The notes under the pieces were generated by a model. It was given only the letters and a program-made list of their open reading frames with translations. It had not been told where the DNA came from and made no database searches. Below, piece by piece: positions 17,801 through 24,912 of a stretch of DNA of 64,000 nt. The stretch's first letter is position 1. Every line of letters starts with the position of its first letter. The translations under genes were made by a program, and so were the position numbers. The stretch comes from G958295645 sp965242735. GTDB lineage: Bacteria; Gemmatimonadota; Gemmatimonadetes; Longimicrobiales; Gaopeijiaceae. The stretch is from contig OZ251497.1 of assembly GCA_965242735.1 (NCBI GenBank), positions 992,001-1,056,000 of the forward strand, written 5' to 3'.

Positions 17801-17885
17801 CTCAGATGACTCGAGCTTCGTCGATCCAGCCCGCTTCCTGCTTGGTGATGCGGGACCTGCGGTTGGGCACGGTGGACGTCACTGA
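14859..17885 (+). CDS. Tandem-repeat protein with six PPC-like (pre-peptidase C-terminal-like) beta domains
   Basis: Up to 1008 aa from ATG 14859; the ATG at 14898 is equally possible, and the 5' end touches the IS remnant, so the true start may be lost. Residues 14-30 are hydrophobic (MEVLLILGGVLFAMEW). An unrecognised N-terminal region of about 200 aa is encoded by visibly AT-richer DNA (about 14920-15500). Then follow six repeats beginning near 15567, 15930, 16314, 16761, 17136 and 17514, plus a truncated seventh from 17814. A typical unit runs SFVDPIRGHRLQRWVVEAD, then FDAVLYVVHEDSVLYSDD, VDVLAGSYSP and YRLR. This pattern (ligand-like wrap, fDavLyv, asp-rich turn, v.agsy..Y.LRv) resembles PPC-type beta-sandwich domains of secreted proteins. 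Probably exported or surface-exposed. The 3' end is decayed. Confidence 0.7.
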   Translation: MKKWLGWLGWPRPMEVLLILGGVLFAMEWEHSRASKSHLKGVCDFLFSLNGLDNDDIEKCRRHLKASLLKASRDSARANVVVRYSIDGKTRTSIHATIERRWMGDLWTYPKINRIRQETGTIKTSGLAEALTQLRSAEYIAEIGESIRVRQDQECKDFDQTRKSVGTRFSNLGDDTLCLSGKATSYNAKGNPQRADAILTISIDVLREDAEPSLGTLGLTEGVGSDTVSRLSADLTSFVGPIRKHRLQKWVVKADSGSRVVMRADSDDFDAVLYVVQRGSVLYSDDEGPKANSFIEFDMPSLGQVDVLAGSYSPDAEGRYRLRIDYLAHLLRHDEQGRLRKSLDTLRPSQSRQYHIASGFVDPIRGHRLQRWVVEADPGSGVVVQAKSDDFDAVLYVVHEDSVLYSDDEGPETNSFIEFDMPSLGQVDVLAGSYSPDAEGKYRLRIDYPAHLLRHDEQGRLRKSLDTLRPSQSRQYHIARQYHIASGFVDPIRGHLLQRWVVEADSGSGVVVQAESDDFDAVLYVVHEDSVLYSDDEGPETNSFVEFDMRSSGREAAGAPEADVREPPVARVDILAGSYSPNARGAYWLRVAPARLLQGDFRLLQGDLSGTLDLTAGVSSDSSRLSFNSTIDSTSFVDPIRGQRLQRWVVEADSGSGVVLQAESEDFDAVLYVVHEDTVLYSDDDGRGTNSRLEFDMPASGPVDVLAGSYLAGAEGMYRLRAYYPAPLLQGDLLGTLDLTAGVTSDSSRLSVDSTIDSTSFVDPIRGHRLHRWVVEAGLGSGVVVQAESDDFDAVLYVVHGDSVLYSDDMGRGTNSRLEFDMPSSGQIDVLAGSYLANAEGMYRLRAYYPAPALLEGDILDTLDLISGVRSDSSRLSVDSTIDSTSFVDPIRGHRLQRWIVKADSSSRVAVQADSDDFDAVLYVVHEDTVLYSDDDGRGTNSRLEFDMPSSGQVDILAGSYLANSEGMYRLRVDSGSAPRPSDDSSFVDPARFLLGDAGPAVGHGGRH
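15567..17880 (+). repeat. Six complete and one partial direct repeats of about 360-450 bp
   Basis: Unit starts lie at 15567, 15930, 16314, 16761, 17136, 17514 and 17814 (partial). Spacings are 363, 384, 447, 375, 378 and 300 bp. Units 2 and 3 are nearly identical at DNA level, and units 4-6 form a second subgroup sharing a linker that reads SRLSVDSTIDSTSFVD. Within unit 2 to 3 an 18-bp stretch (16276-16293) is duplicated in tandem at 16294-16311, adding six residues. The pattern indicates recent unequal recombination. Confidence 0.85.
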
Positions 17886-18208
17886 TGGGGTCGGCTCAAG
17901 TTCGACATGCCTTCTTCGGAGCGAGTGGATATCCTCGCGGGCGGCTACTTGGCCGATGCCGAAGGGGTTGCTTGTCGGGTAACATCCACTGCTGAGCGTG
18001 GCGGAGGCATCCCTTGGGGATGTCGGAAGCCGAGCCCATCAAGGCGTCCTCGGTCAAGTCGGCGGCGTTCCGCTGGCCGTTCTCTTTCTTCTCTGTTCGT
18101 CCACCAACACATACCAACCGATCGTATTTTGAGATTAACGCGGACGGCATCGCGACCTCGGTCGGCAACGGAGCCTGCCAACAACCTTGAGACGCGAAAC
18201 GGAGTCAT
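17886..18208 (+). pseudogene. Decayed 3' remnant of the repeat-protein gene and gene-free tail
   Basis: After the stop at 17885 the same repeat continues in a different frame: FDMPSSERVDILAGGYLADA is encoded around 17900-17965. A deletion or indel near 17870-17900 has therefore cut the seventh repeat and frameshifted the rest. The remaining bases to 18208 show no recognisable gene and end at the stop of an IS3-family transposase on the other strand. Confidence 0.7.
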
Positions 18209-19185
18209 TTAGTGACCTTCGTCGTGGACGACGGGGATCGTGGGCGGCGGGTTGATCCAGACCTCCGAGGGCAAGGCCGCCTCCGGAGGCCGAGAGACGA
18301 ACCGCTCCGGGTTCCTGGCCCATGCGGCGTCCAGGACGGCCTGCCGCCGGGCGACGACGGCCTCGGCGCGGCCGGAGTGCACCTGCTCGGGCGCGAGCAT
18401 CGCGATCCCGCCGTGACGGTGACGGTGGTTGTACCAGTCGAAGAACGACCGGCAGAGCGTCCTCGCCTCGGTCAAGCCGGCGAAGCGGCCGGGGAAGGAC
18501 GTGTGGTGCTTGGGCGTCTTGAACTGCGCCTCCGAGAAGGGGTTGTCGTTGGAGACGCGGGGCCGGCCCAGCGACCGGGTCACGCCGAGATTGGCCAGCA
18601 GCTGCGCCATGCCCTGGCTGGTCATTCGGGCTGCCGCGGTCGGGGTGCAGCGTGGCGACGCGAGGGACGCACGCCCTGCTTAGCGCACGTCTCCTCGACG
18701 AGGCGGCAGCCCCGCGCGGCGGTCTCGTGCTCTGCCACCATCCAGCCGACGACGTAGCGGCTGAAGAGGTCCAGGACCACGTAGAGGTGCAAGTACTTCC
18801 ACTTGACCGGTCCCAGCAGCCGCGTGATGTCCAACGACCACACCTGGTTGGGCCGCCGGGCCACGAGCCGCGGCTTGCGGTGCGGCGCACGGACCCGCTG
18901 CCGGCACCGCTCCCGGACGCTGGCCTGCTCGGCCAGCACGCGGTACATCGTGCGCTCCGAGCACAGGTAGACGCCCTCGTCCAGCAACGTCGCCACCGTC
19001 TCGGCGGGCGAGGCGTCCACGAACCGCTTCGAGCACAGGACGTCGTACACCCGGCTCCGCTCCTTGCGGCTCAACGCCCGGGCAGGGGTCGGGCGGGGCT
19101 GCCGTCGCCCGGTCGCCGGCTTCGACCAGCGGTAGAACGTCGAGCGCGGCAGCGAGAAGGCCCGGCACGCGAGCGACACGCCCAC
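18209..19185 (-). pseudogene. IS3-family transposase OrfB with two frameshifts
   Basis: The minus strand encodes a rve-type (DDE) integrase-like transposase. The N-terminal part (19185-18622) has FSLPRSTFYRWSKP, RTMYRVLAEQ and the first catalytic Asp in VWSLDITRLLGPVKW. The C-terminal part (18625-18209) has NPFSEAQFKTPKHH with the catalytic Glu and FDWYNHRHRHGGIAML. Between them, near 18615-18680, the second Asp (LHPDRGSP) appears in a third frame, so two single-base indels of opposite effect separate the parts. Catalytic residues are all present once the frame is repaired. It is either a recent pseudogene or a sequencing-error case. It faces the same way as the first IS remnant; OrfA lies just upstream. 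Confidence 0.85.
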
Positions 19186-19210
19186 GTCCCGGCCAGCTTC
19201 GCCACCGTGC

Positions 19211-19627
19211 TCAAGACGTCTTCTCGCCGTCGAAGCTCAGTCCCAGCAGCCCCGCAACTTTTCCCTGCACGTCGATGACCAAGCGCGCCTTGCGGAGGTC
19301 GTCGCGCAACCGGGCGTTCTCGCGCTCCGCCTTCGCCATCGCCCGCGCCAGCCGCTTCTCGCCCGCCGGCCTCGACTTCGGTCCCCGCTTCTGCGACAGC
19401 GCGGGCCGCGCGTTGCCCGAGCTCGCCTTGGTGAAACTGGTGGACACGGGTGGCTCGCCGGTGGAGGGGGCGATTGCGGAGTTCGTCCCGGACGTTGGCA
19501 GCGTCGGTCGACCGAGTGTCGGTAACGGTCTTGGCGACAGCTTTGCGGCCCGTAGCGTCGGCGGTATCGTTCTCGCAAAGCCACCTTGGGCCTGCTGAAG
19601 CTGGCAAGCGCTACCAAGGCAATGCAC
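19211..19627 (-). CDS. IS3-family OrfA-like protein (start uncertain)
   Basis: The last third, KRGPKSRPAGEKRLARAM followed by AERENARLRDDLRKARLVID and VQGKVAGLLG, matches the leucine-zipper and C-terminal region of IS3-family OrfA proteins, directly upstream of the OrfB remnant on the same strand. The first ~70 residues of the open frame show no helix-turn-helix of the usual OrfA type, so the 5' part may be a chance extension or frameshifted. With 18209-19185 it forms one IS element of roughly 1.4 kb; terminal inverted repeats were not identified. Confidence 0.55.
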   Translation of the reverse strand: MHCLGSACQLQQAQGGFARTIPPTLRAAKLSPRPLPTLGRPTLPTSGTNSAIAPSTGEPPVSTSFTKASSGNARPALSQKRGPKSRPAGEKRLARAMAKAERENARLRDDLRKARLVIDVQGKVAGLLGLSFDGEKTS

Positions 19628-20190
19628 TGCTCGCGACCGTCACGGCCCACCGTCTTCCAGATCCCGAAGTGAGGTGACTCCATAGGGGTACCGCACCCAG
19701 ACGCAACTGGTCGTGGCCGTCGTGTGCCCGCCGATGGGCCCAGTCCGGGGCGTCAGAGCGCAGACATGGGCTACCGCCTCCAAGCGTCCGGCGCAGGGCC
19801 GTCGCGGCTTACTTGGATGTCAAGGCTCGGCTCCGAGCCCGCGCACCCCGTCCGGCTACGGCAACGCCCCCGAATCGGGCCAGTCGCACAGTATGTCGCG
19901 CATGCGACCTCTGGCCGGGTCCCGCAACAGCACCGCCGCACGACGATGGGCTCCAGAAGCGGTTAGCCGACCAAGCCCCACTGTCCAACACCCGCGAAGG
20001 GTTCCACCACGGCGAGTGCTCTTTCCTGCGATCCCGTGCCCGTCCAGCGCAAACCGCTTGTTTCCGGCTACGCTTGTGGTGGCTCGTGGAATCGTCAACA
20101 CCACAGACGCCCTAAGACGCGGCATGAAATGTCGCCCGCCCAACAAAGACGGCAAAGACCCAGACGCAAGGCACCGAACAAGCTGGAGCG
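19628..20190. other. Gene-free stretch between IS element and nrnA
   Basis: About 560 bp of lower-than-average GC. Open frames exist on both strands but none resembles a family or has a convincing ribosome binding site. It ends at the nrnA stop codon on the minus strand. Likely IS-end and scar sequence. Confidence 0.45.
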
Positions 20191-21174
20191 TCACCGGGGC
20201 AACGCGGCCACCACCGCCCCCACGACCCTCTGAACGGCATCTTCGATCGGCGCCGCAAGCAGCGCTCCCGCGGCGCGGGGGTGGCCGCCGCCGCCGAACG
20301 CCGCCGCCAGCCGGTTGACGTCCACGGACGCGCCGGAGCGCAGCGACACCTTGGTCTGGCCGTCCCTGGCGACGCGAAACAGAATCGCGACCTCGACGCC
20401 GCGGATGTTGCGCGGCACGTCCACGAAGCCCTCGAGGTCGTCGACGGCCGCCTTCGTTCGGGCGTAGGCGGCGGGGGGCACGATCATCCACGCGACCTTG
20501 CCCGTCTCGTGGACTTCCAGGGTGGCCAGGGCTTCCTGCAGCAACGCGAAGCGCCGCCGCCGGAAGCGGCCGTAGGCCCGGCGGTGGAGTTCGTGCGGCG
20601 AAGCGCCCAGCTCGACCAGGCGGGCGGCCGCGCGCAGGCATGCCGGCGTGGTGTTGGAGAAGCGGAAGCCGCCCGTGTCGGTCATCACTGCCACGTAGAG
20701 CGCGGCGGCCATCTGCGGCGTCCACGAGGCGCCGGTCCGCTCCAGCAGCCGGAACACGATTTCGCCCGTGGCGGCGGCGGCGATGTCGCGGAGCACGATG
20801 CCCGAGATTTCGTTCTGCCCGCCGGGGTGGTGGTCGATCACGACCGTGCGAAGGTGGCGGATCAGCGGGTGCACGGGGCCGATGCGCTTGACGTCCGAGG
20901 TGTCCAACACGACGGCGAGATCGGCTTCGCGGCAGGTGGCTGCGGCCTCCGGCCGGTCCACGGGGAGGACCCGCGAAGCGTCGTCCAGGAGGAAGGCGAA
21001 CGGCTCGGGGAAGGGGGTCGGGTTGACGATCCGAACGTGCTTGCCGCGCTGGGCGAGATGCGCGGCCAGGGCGGCCTCGGACCCGGCGCCGTCGCCGTCC
21101 GCGTTGTGATGCGTGGAGATCACGATCCGCGAGGCGCGGTCCAGCGCGTCGAGCGCTTCGGCCGTGCGCGTCAT
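20191..21174 (-). CDS. nrnA: DHH-family bifunctional oligoribonuclease / pAp phosphatase (NrnA-like)
   Basis: 327 aa. Degrades nano-RNAs and dephosphorylates 3'-phosphoadenosine 5'-phosphate; Mn-dependent cytosolic enzyme. Metal ligands: HHNADGDGAGSE near residue 22 (D-x-D), VVLDTSDVKRIG, the VVIDHHPGG DHH motif near 110, and MTDTGGFRFSNT near 165. The DHHA1 domain at the C-terminus has FGGGGHPRAAG. The start at 21174 (MTRTAEALDAL) overlaps the coaE stop by 4 nt (ATGA), which decides it against a longer open frame that runs antisense into coaE. Last gene of a three-gene minus-strand operon. Confidence 0.93.
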   Translation of the reverse strand: MTRTAEALDALDRASRIVISTHHNADGDGAGSEAALAAHLAQRGKHVRIVNPTPFPEPFAFLLDDASRVLPVDRPEAAATCREADLAVVLDTSDVKRIGPVHPLIRHLRTVVIDHHPGGQNEISGIVLRDIAAAATGEIVFRLLERTGASWTPQMAAALYVAVMTDTGGFRFSNTTPACLRAAARLVELGASPHELHRRAYGRFRRRRFALLQEALATLEVHETGKVAWMIVPPAAYARTKAAVDDLEGFVDVPRNIRGVEVAILFRVARDGQTKVSLRSGASVDVNRLAAAFGGGGHPRAAGALLAAPIEDAVQRVVGAVVAALPR

Positions 21175-21851
21175 CGACTCTTGTGCCGCGCCCTGCGGAG
21201 ACCGTGCGCGGACGCGTGGACTGTTCCCGGTCGTTCTCGGCCTGTCGCCCGCAATCCCTCCAACGCTTCGGCCGCCCGCGCTGCCAGCGCCTCTCGGCTG
21301 CCGCCGTTGTCCACCACGAAGTCCGCCCGCCGCCGCTTGGCCGCCGCGGGCGCCTGAGCGTCCATCACCGCCTGCGCTTCTTCGTGCGCCAAGCCCCGGA
21401 TCTCCATGAGCCGCCTCCGCCGCAGGTCCGCCGGCGCGTCCACGAAGACGACCGCGTCCACTTCGGCGTCCATGCCCGTCTCGTAGAGCAACGGCACCTC
21501 CCAGACCACCAAGGTCGCCCCCTCTGCCGCCCGCATCTCGGTCCACTCGTCCCGCAGCGTCCTCACCACCGGATGGACCACCGCCTCCAGCCGACGCCGG
21601 GCGCCGGGGTCGGCGAACACGATGCGCCGGAGCGCCGTCCGGTCCAATGCGCCGTCCGCCCCGACCAAGTCCGCTCCGAACATCTCCGCAATGCGGGCCA
21701 GCGCGGCCGAACCGGGCTCGACGGCCCGGCGCGCGAACTCGTCCGCCGACGCGACCGGCACGCCCGCGTCCCTCCACAAGGCGGCCACCGCGCTCTTGCC
21801 CGCCGCGACGTTGCCCGTCAATCCCGCGATCAGCGGCCGATCCGCCGTCAT
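21171..21851 (-). CDS. coaE: Dephospho-CoA kinase
   Basis: 226 aa. Phosphorylates the 3'-OH of dephospho-CoA, the last step of CoA synthesis. P-loop GLTGNVAAGKS at residues 9-19, SADEFARRAV (Asp of the substrate site), HPVVR near 95, VWEVPLLYETGMDAEVDAVV and a lid region RRRRLMEIRGLAHEEAQ. The start ATG overlaps the upstream membrane-protein stop by 4 nt, and its stop overlaps the nrnA start. The last ~20 residues beyond the core are Arg-rich and not conserved. Confidence 0.95.
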   Translation of the reverse strand: MTADRPLIAGLTGNVAAGKSAVAALWRDAGVPVASADEFARRAVEPGSAALARIAEMFGADLVGADGALDRTALRRIVFADPGARRRLEAVVHPVVRTLRDEWTEMRAAEGATLVVWEVPLLYETGMDAEVDAVVFVDAPADLRRRRLMEIRGLAHEEAQAVMDAQAPAAAKRRRADFVVDNGGSREALAARAAEALEGLRATGRERPGTVHASAHGLRRARHKSR

Positions 21852-22654
21852 CCGCCTGCTCCGAAGAGCTGTCCCACGCCGATGGCCATCCACGTGTTGA
21901 AGACGACGTTGCCGAAGAACACCGCCGTCATGATGCCGAGCGCCGGATAGCGAAAGTACGCCAGGGGGACGACGATCAGCTCGTTCGGGGCCGGCACGAA
22001 GCCCGCGTAGGCGAAGACCAAGGCCAGCGGCAGCAAGGGATGACGAGCGCGCAGGCGTTCCACCCGCCGGTGGAATCCGAGCATCCGGGCCTTGAAGACG
22101 TCGCGCGACACGGCGCCGGCGGCGTAGCCCAGCAGGTCGCCCCCCGTCATGCCCAGCGCGATGGTCGCGAGGGTGGGGACGGGCTCGAGGCCGGCTTCCA
22201 TCAGGAGCGGATAGAACCACACCACGGGCACGGGCGCCACCAAGTTGAAGCCGCTGAGAACCGACGCGCCCAGCAGGGCGGCGTACCCGCCGCTGGCGAC
22301 CATCTCGCGCACGCTCTCGTGCTCGGGGCCGTAGACGTTGGCCCACGCGGCGAACGCGGCGAGTCCCAGGACGCCGGCGGCCTTGGCCCACGCGGTTGCG
22401 GGCGAGCGTCCGGTCATGCGGCGGCGCATCCGGGCGGACCAGCGCAGGAAGTCGGCGACGTCGTCCACGGACGGCTTGACGCCGGGGTCGCCGTACGCCG
22501 TCTCCATGCGCCATCGCATGTAGTCCTTCGAGGGCAGGGGGAGGAAGGGAGGCCGCCGGTGCCAGCCACGTGCGCGGAACGCCCAGGCGGCCGAGATCAT
22601 CGCAGGGACGATCCAGGGACGCCGCAGCGCCGCGAGCAGGAGTCGGCGATTCAC
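21848..22654 (-). CDS. VTT/DedA-like (SNARE-associated) membrane protein
   Basis: 268 aa from GTG 22654 (VNRRLLLAALRRP). The open frame continues upstream through Pro/Arg-rich low-complexity sequence that is unlikely to be coding. A soluble N-terminal part of ~100 aa (YMRWRMETAYGD, VDDVADFLRWSARM) precedes four to five hydrophobic segments. The VTT-type core includes GGYAALLGASVLSGFNLVAP, ALGMTGGDLLGYAAG and LVFAYAGFVPAPNELIVVPL. DedA/VTT proteins act in membrane lipid scrambling or transport; the substrate here is unknown. First gene of the operon with coaE and nrnA (4-nt overlaps). Confidence 0.75.
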   Translation of the reverse strand: MNRRLLLAALRRPWIVPAMISAAWAFRARGWHRRPPFLPLPSKDYMRWRMETAYGDPGVKPSVDDVADFLRWSARMRRRMTGRSPATAWAKAAGVLGLAAFAAWANVYGPEHESVREMVASGGYAALLGASVLSGFNLVAPVPVVWFYPLLMEAGLEPVPTLATIALGMTGGDLLGYAAGAVSRDVFKARMLGFHRRVERLRARHPLLPLALVFAYAGFVPAPNELIVVPLAYFRYPALGIMTAVFFGNVVFNTWMAIGVGQLFGAGG

Positions 22655-23161
22655 TCGTCTTGGGGGTTTGGCGGGCGGGGGTTTCGGGGATTCGGTGGGG
22701 GCGTTTGGCGGGGACTCGGCGGGCGTCTCGGGCACGCGGCGGAGCGGTTCTCGTGGACTCGGCTGGGTGGTTCTCGGTGCGCCCGGCCACGCGCAAGGTA
22801 CGCATGGAGCTGCGGAGGGAACATGTTGCCGGCTGAGCGGCCGCCCGGCGCGCGTCGCTCGGGCCGCGAGGCGGGCCGGTTGTGGCATGGCTTCGCCGCG
22901 CCGTCGCGTCGTTGTGGACCCGTTGGTCCCGGGCCGCCGACAAGTGCGGTGCGCGCGCGGGCTTGCCCTGGCCCGGTGGCCCGCCATGAGGAGTGTCTTG
23001 GCAGGCGCGGCGCGCACGGGCTTGCCGGGACCGAAACAGGGCCTCCACTATCTTCAGCTTGGCGTTGCGAGCGGCAGGCCGCCGGTTTTCGGCGCGCCGT
23101 CTCTTCCCACCGGACAAGCCGTCTTGGCGCGGCCACCGACGCCATCCTTCTTGGGCGCGCG
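22655..23161. other. Divergent intergenic region, low-complexity
   Basis: About 500 bp between the minus-strand VTT gene and the plus-strand AlbA_2 gene. The left half is G/T-rich low-complexity DNA (Pro-rich in the VTT frame). A possible -10 element TATCTT occurs at 23049-23054 facing the AlbA_2 gene, without a clear -35. No gene or RNA recognised. Confidence 0.4.
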
Positions 23162-24052
23162 ATGGAGAAAGCCACCCCGGTGAAGTACCCGCCCGGCGAA
23201 ATCCTGGACCGGCTCGCGCTGGGTGAAGACAGCGGGTGGGAGTTCACGGAGGTCCGCTTTGCAGGCGAGCGCCTGAAGGGTCCCAAGAGGAACGACATCG
23301 CCGACGAGATGGCGGCCTTCGCGAACAGCGACGGAGGCGTCGTCGTCTTCGGCGCAACCGACGCGGGCGAGGTTCCCGCCGGCTTCGACAAGTCGGCCGT
23401 GCCGGAAACCGGATTGCCGAGTCTGGACGAAGCCCTGTGGAAGAAGGTCGTCAGCGTGCACGGCGCTCGCGCGCCCGGCGTGGCGCTCGAGAAGATGGGC
23501 CTGCTGACGAGGGACGAGCGCGGTGCGCCGAGGGCGTCGGTGGCGGGCCTGCTTCTGTGTGCCCGCGCGCCCGAGGAATGGCTCGACAACGCGTGCGTCG
23601 TGGCCACGTGCTACCGGGGCGCCGACCGGGCCTCGATGCAGCTCGACGCGGAGACGATCTGCGGCCCTCTGGACAGGCAGATCGCCGCCGCCGTCGCGTT
23701 CGTTCTCCGCAACATGCGCGTCGCGGCCCGGAAGGACCCCGGCCGCGTCGACTTGCCGCAGTTCAGCGACAGCGCCGTCTTCGAGGCCGTCGTGAACGGC
23801 TCCGTCGTCTTGGCGGAGGGGTCCGGCCAGGTCCCCGGCCTTCGGGCCACGGTCAATCCCGTCCGCGACGAGCACGACCGGACGCGGCTCTACGTGTCCG
23901 GGGCTGCGGTCAACGAGGGGGCGGAGCAACCGGTTCCCTTCGGGCCGGCGGACGAGATGCGGTTGACCGACTCGGTCGGCGGCGAGGCCGTGATTCGGGT
24001 TCCGGCAGTCGTGGGCACGTCGGCGGTCGTGGAGTACGAAGCGCCAAGTTGA
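23162..24052 (+). CDS. AlbA_2/Schlafen-type ATP-binding regulator-like protein, C-terminally divergent
   Basis: 296 aa. N-terminal AlbA_2 (Schlafen) domain: WEFTEVRFAGERLKGPKRNDIADEMAAFANSDGGVVVFG, seen as WEFTEVRF, DIADEMAAFANSDGG and VVVFGATD over residues 24-70. The second domain follows the COG2865 pattern with RASVAGLLLC, VVATCYRG, LDAETICGPLDRQIAAAVAF and LPQFSDSAVFEAVVN. Where the family continues with VVHRDY, this protein diverges after VFEAVVN into about 90 residues with no recognisable similarity, so the ATPase-like half is lost. Family members are transcriptional regulators or nucleic-acid-binding defence-linked proteins. It may be a truncated relic. Confidence 0.65.
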   Translation: MEKATPVKYPPGEILDRLALGEDSGWEFTEVRFAGERLKGPKRNDIADEMAAFANSDGGVVVFGATDAGEVPAGFDKSAVPETGLPSLDEALWKKVVSVHGARAPGVALEKMGLLTRDERGAPRASVAGLLLCARAPEEWLDNACVVATCYRGADRASMQLDAETICGPLDRQIAAAVAFVLRNMRVAARKDPGRVDLPQFSDSAVFEAVVNGSVVLAEGSGQVPGLRATVNPVRDEHDRTRLYVSGAAVNEGAEQPVPFGPADEMRLTDSVGGEAVIRVPAVVGTSAVVEYEAPS

Positions 24053-24224
24053 AGTTGCCGAGCAGGGACGCGGTCGGCGGCGGGCGCGCATCCGTCGCTG
24101 GCGGCCGACTCGCGCTCGCTCGCCCCGAGCCGCATTGACGACGCGACCGGCCTGGGCGAGCTTGGTCTTGGGCACGGGGGGAGACAGCGGCGGACATGGC
24201 TGCTAGACCCGGGAGGAATGGGAA

Positions 24225-24590
24225 ATGGACGAAACGACAGCCGTAGCGACGATGGTGGCGGCTGGCGCAGCGATGGTGGCGGCTGGCGCCGCCGTGGCGT
24301 CTGGAGTCGTCTCATGGCTCAACAGGCGAGACGCGAGGAGCGCCGACCTCAAGGGCCAGATAAAAGAGGGTTTCGCCAAGGCGGATGCCGAGCGCGAGCG
24401 GCTTCGGTCCCGGATGGAAGAGGGTTTCGCCAAGGCGGATGCCGAGCGCGGGCGGCTTCGGTCCCAGATGGAGGAGGGTTTTGCTAAGGCGGAGAGTCAC
24501 CGTGAGAAGCAGAGAGCCGAGCTTCTGGCGACCGGCGGGAGTGGTCGGCAGTGCATGAAATCCGCATCCAGAGCCTTAGCCGGAACGTGA
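24225..24590 (+). CDS. Small membrane-anchored coiled-coil repeat protein, 3' end replaced
   Basis: 121 aa. SD GGGAGG about 10 nt before ATG 24225. One membrane segment (residues 6-30, Ala/Val-rich), then SWLNRRDARSADLKGQI and three near-identical repeats of about 17-18 residues (EGFAKADAERERLRSRM and variants). Same design as 5254-5577 and 28678-29289: N-terminal anchor, then short-period coiled-coil repeats. Its last ~18 residues are read out of frame from a DUF4143 fragment that starts at 24551, so a deletion near 24535 has joined the two and removed the native tail. Function unknown. Confidence 0.65.
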   Translation: MDETTAVATMVAAGAAMVAAGAAVASGVVSWLNRRDARSADLKGQIKEGFAKADAERERLRSRMEEGFAKADAERGRLRSQMEEGFAKAESHREKQRAELLATGGSGRQCMKSASRALAGT

Positions 24591-24760
24591 CGAGCGACCA
24601 TCTCAAGGGACTGCGCAGCTTGGTGCAGGACCATCCGGCGGTCCGGCGGCGAATCGTCGTGTGCCGGGAACCCCGCCGCCGACGCACCGAGGACGGCATC
24701 GACATCGTCCCCGCGGGCGAGTTCGCGGCCGGGCTCTGGGAGGGGGAGTGGACCTGTTGA
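24551..24760 (+). pseudogene. C-terminal remnant of a DUF4143-type AAA ATPase
   Basis: 69 aa. The segment SDHLKGLRSLVQDHPAVRRR, then IVVCREPRRRRTEDGIDIVP and a terminal FAAGLWEGEW, matches the very C-terminus of DUF4143/AAA family proteins, which is normally preceded by a ~300-aa ATPase that is absent here. It is fused by deletion to the coiled-coil gene upstream. Not a functional gene. Confidence 0.6.
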
Positions 24761-24912
24761 AGGGGCCGCGGCCGGGCATTTCGACTTGGGCAAGGGCGGA
24801 CATTCTATTGGCGGCTTGACCGGCCAGTCCGCTTGACTTGCCCCTTGCCACGCGATTGATCAGGTTGCTTCTGGAGCTTCGTTCCTTGGGAGCGGCAAAC
24901 ACGGAGGTGGCG

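Noticed and set aside
19628..20190. Open frames on both strands in the gap next to nrnA.
   Set aside because: No family resemblance, poor start signals and low-complexity translations.
22655..23161. N-terminal Pro-rich extension of the VTT membrane protein in the open frame upstream of GTG 22654.
   Set aside because: Low-complexity Pro/Arg composition with no conservation pattern; the GTG with the Arg-rich start of the membrane domain is more natural, although a longer protein cannot be excluded.
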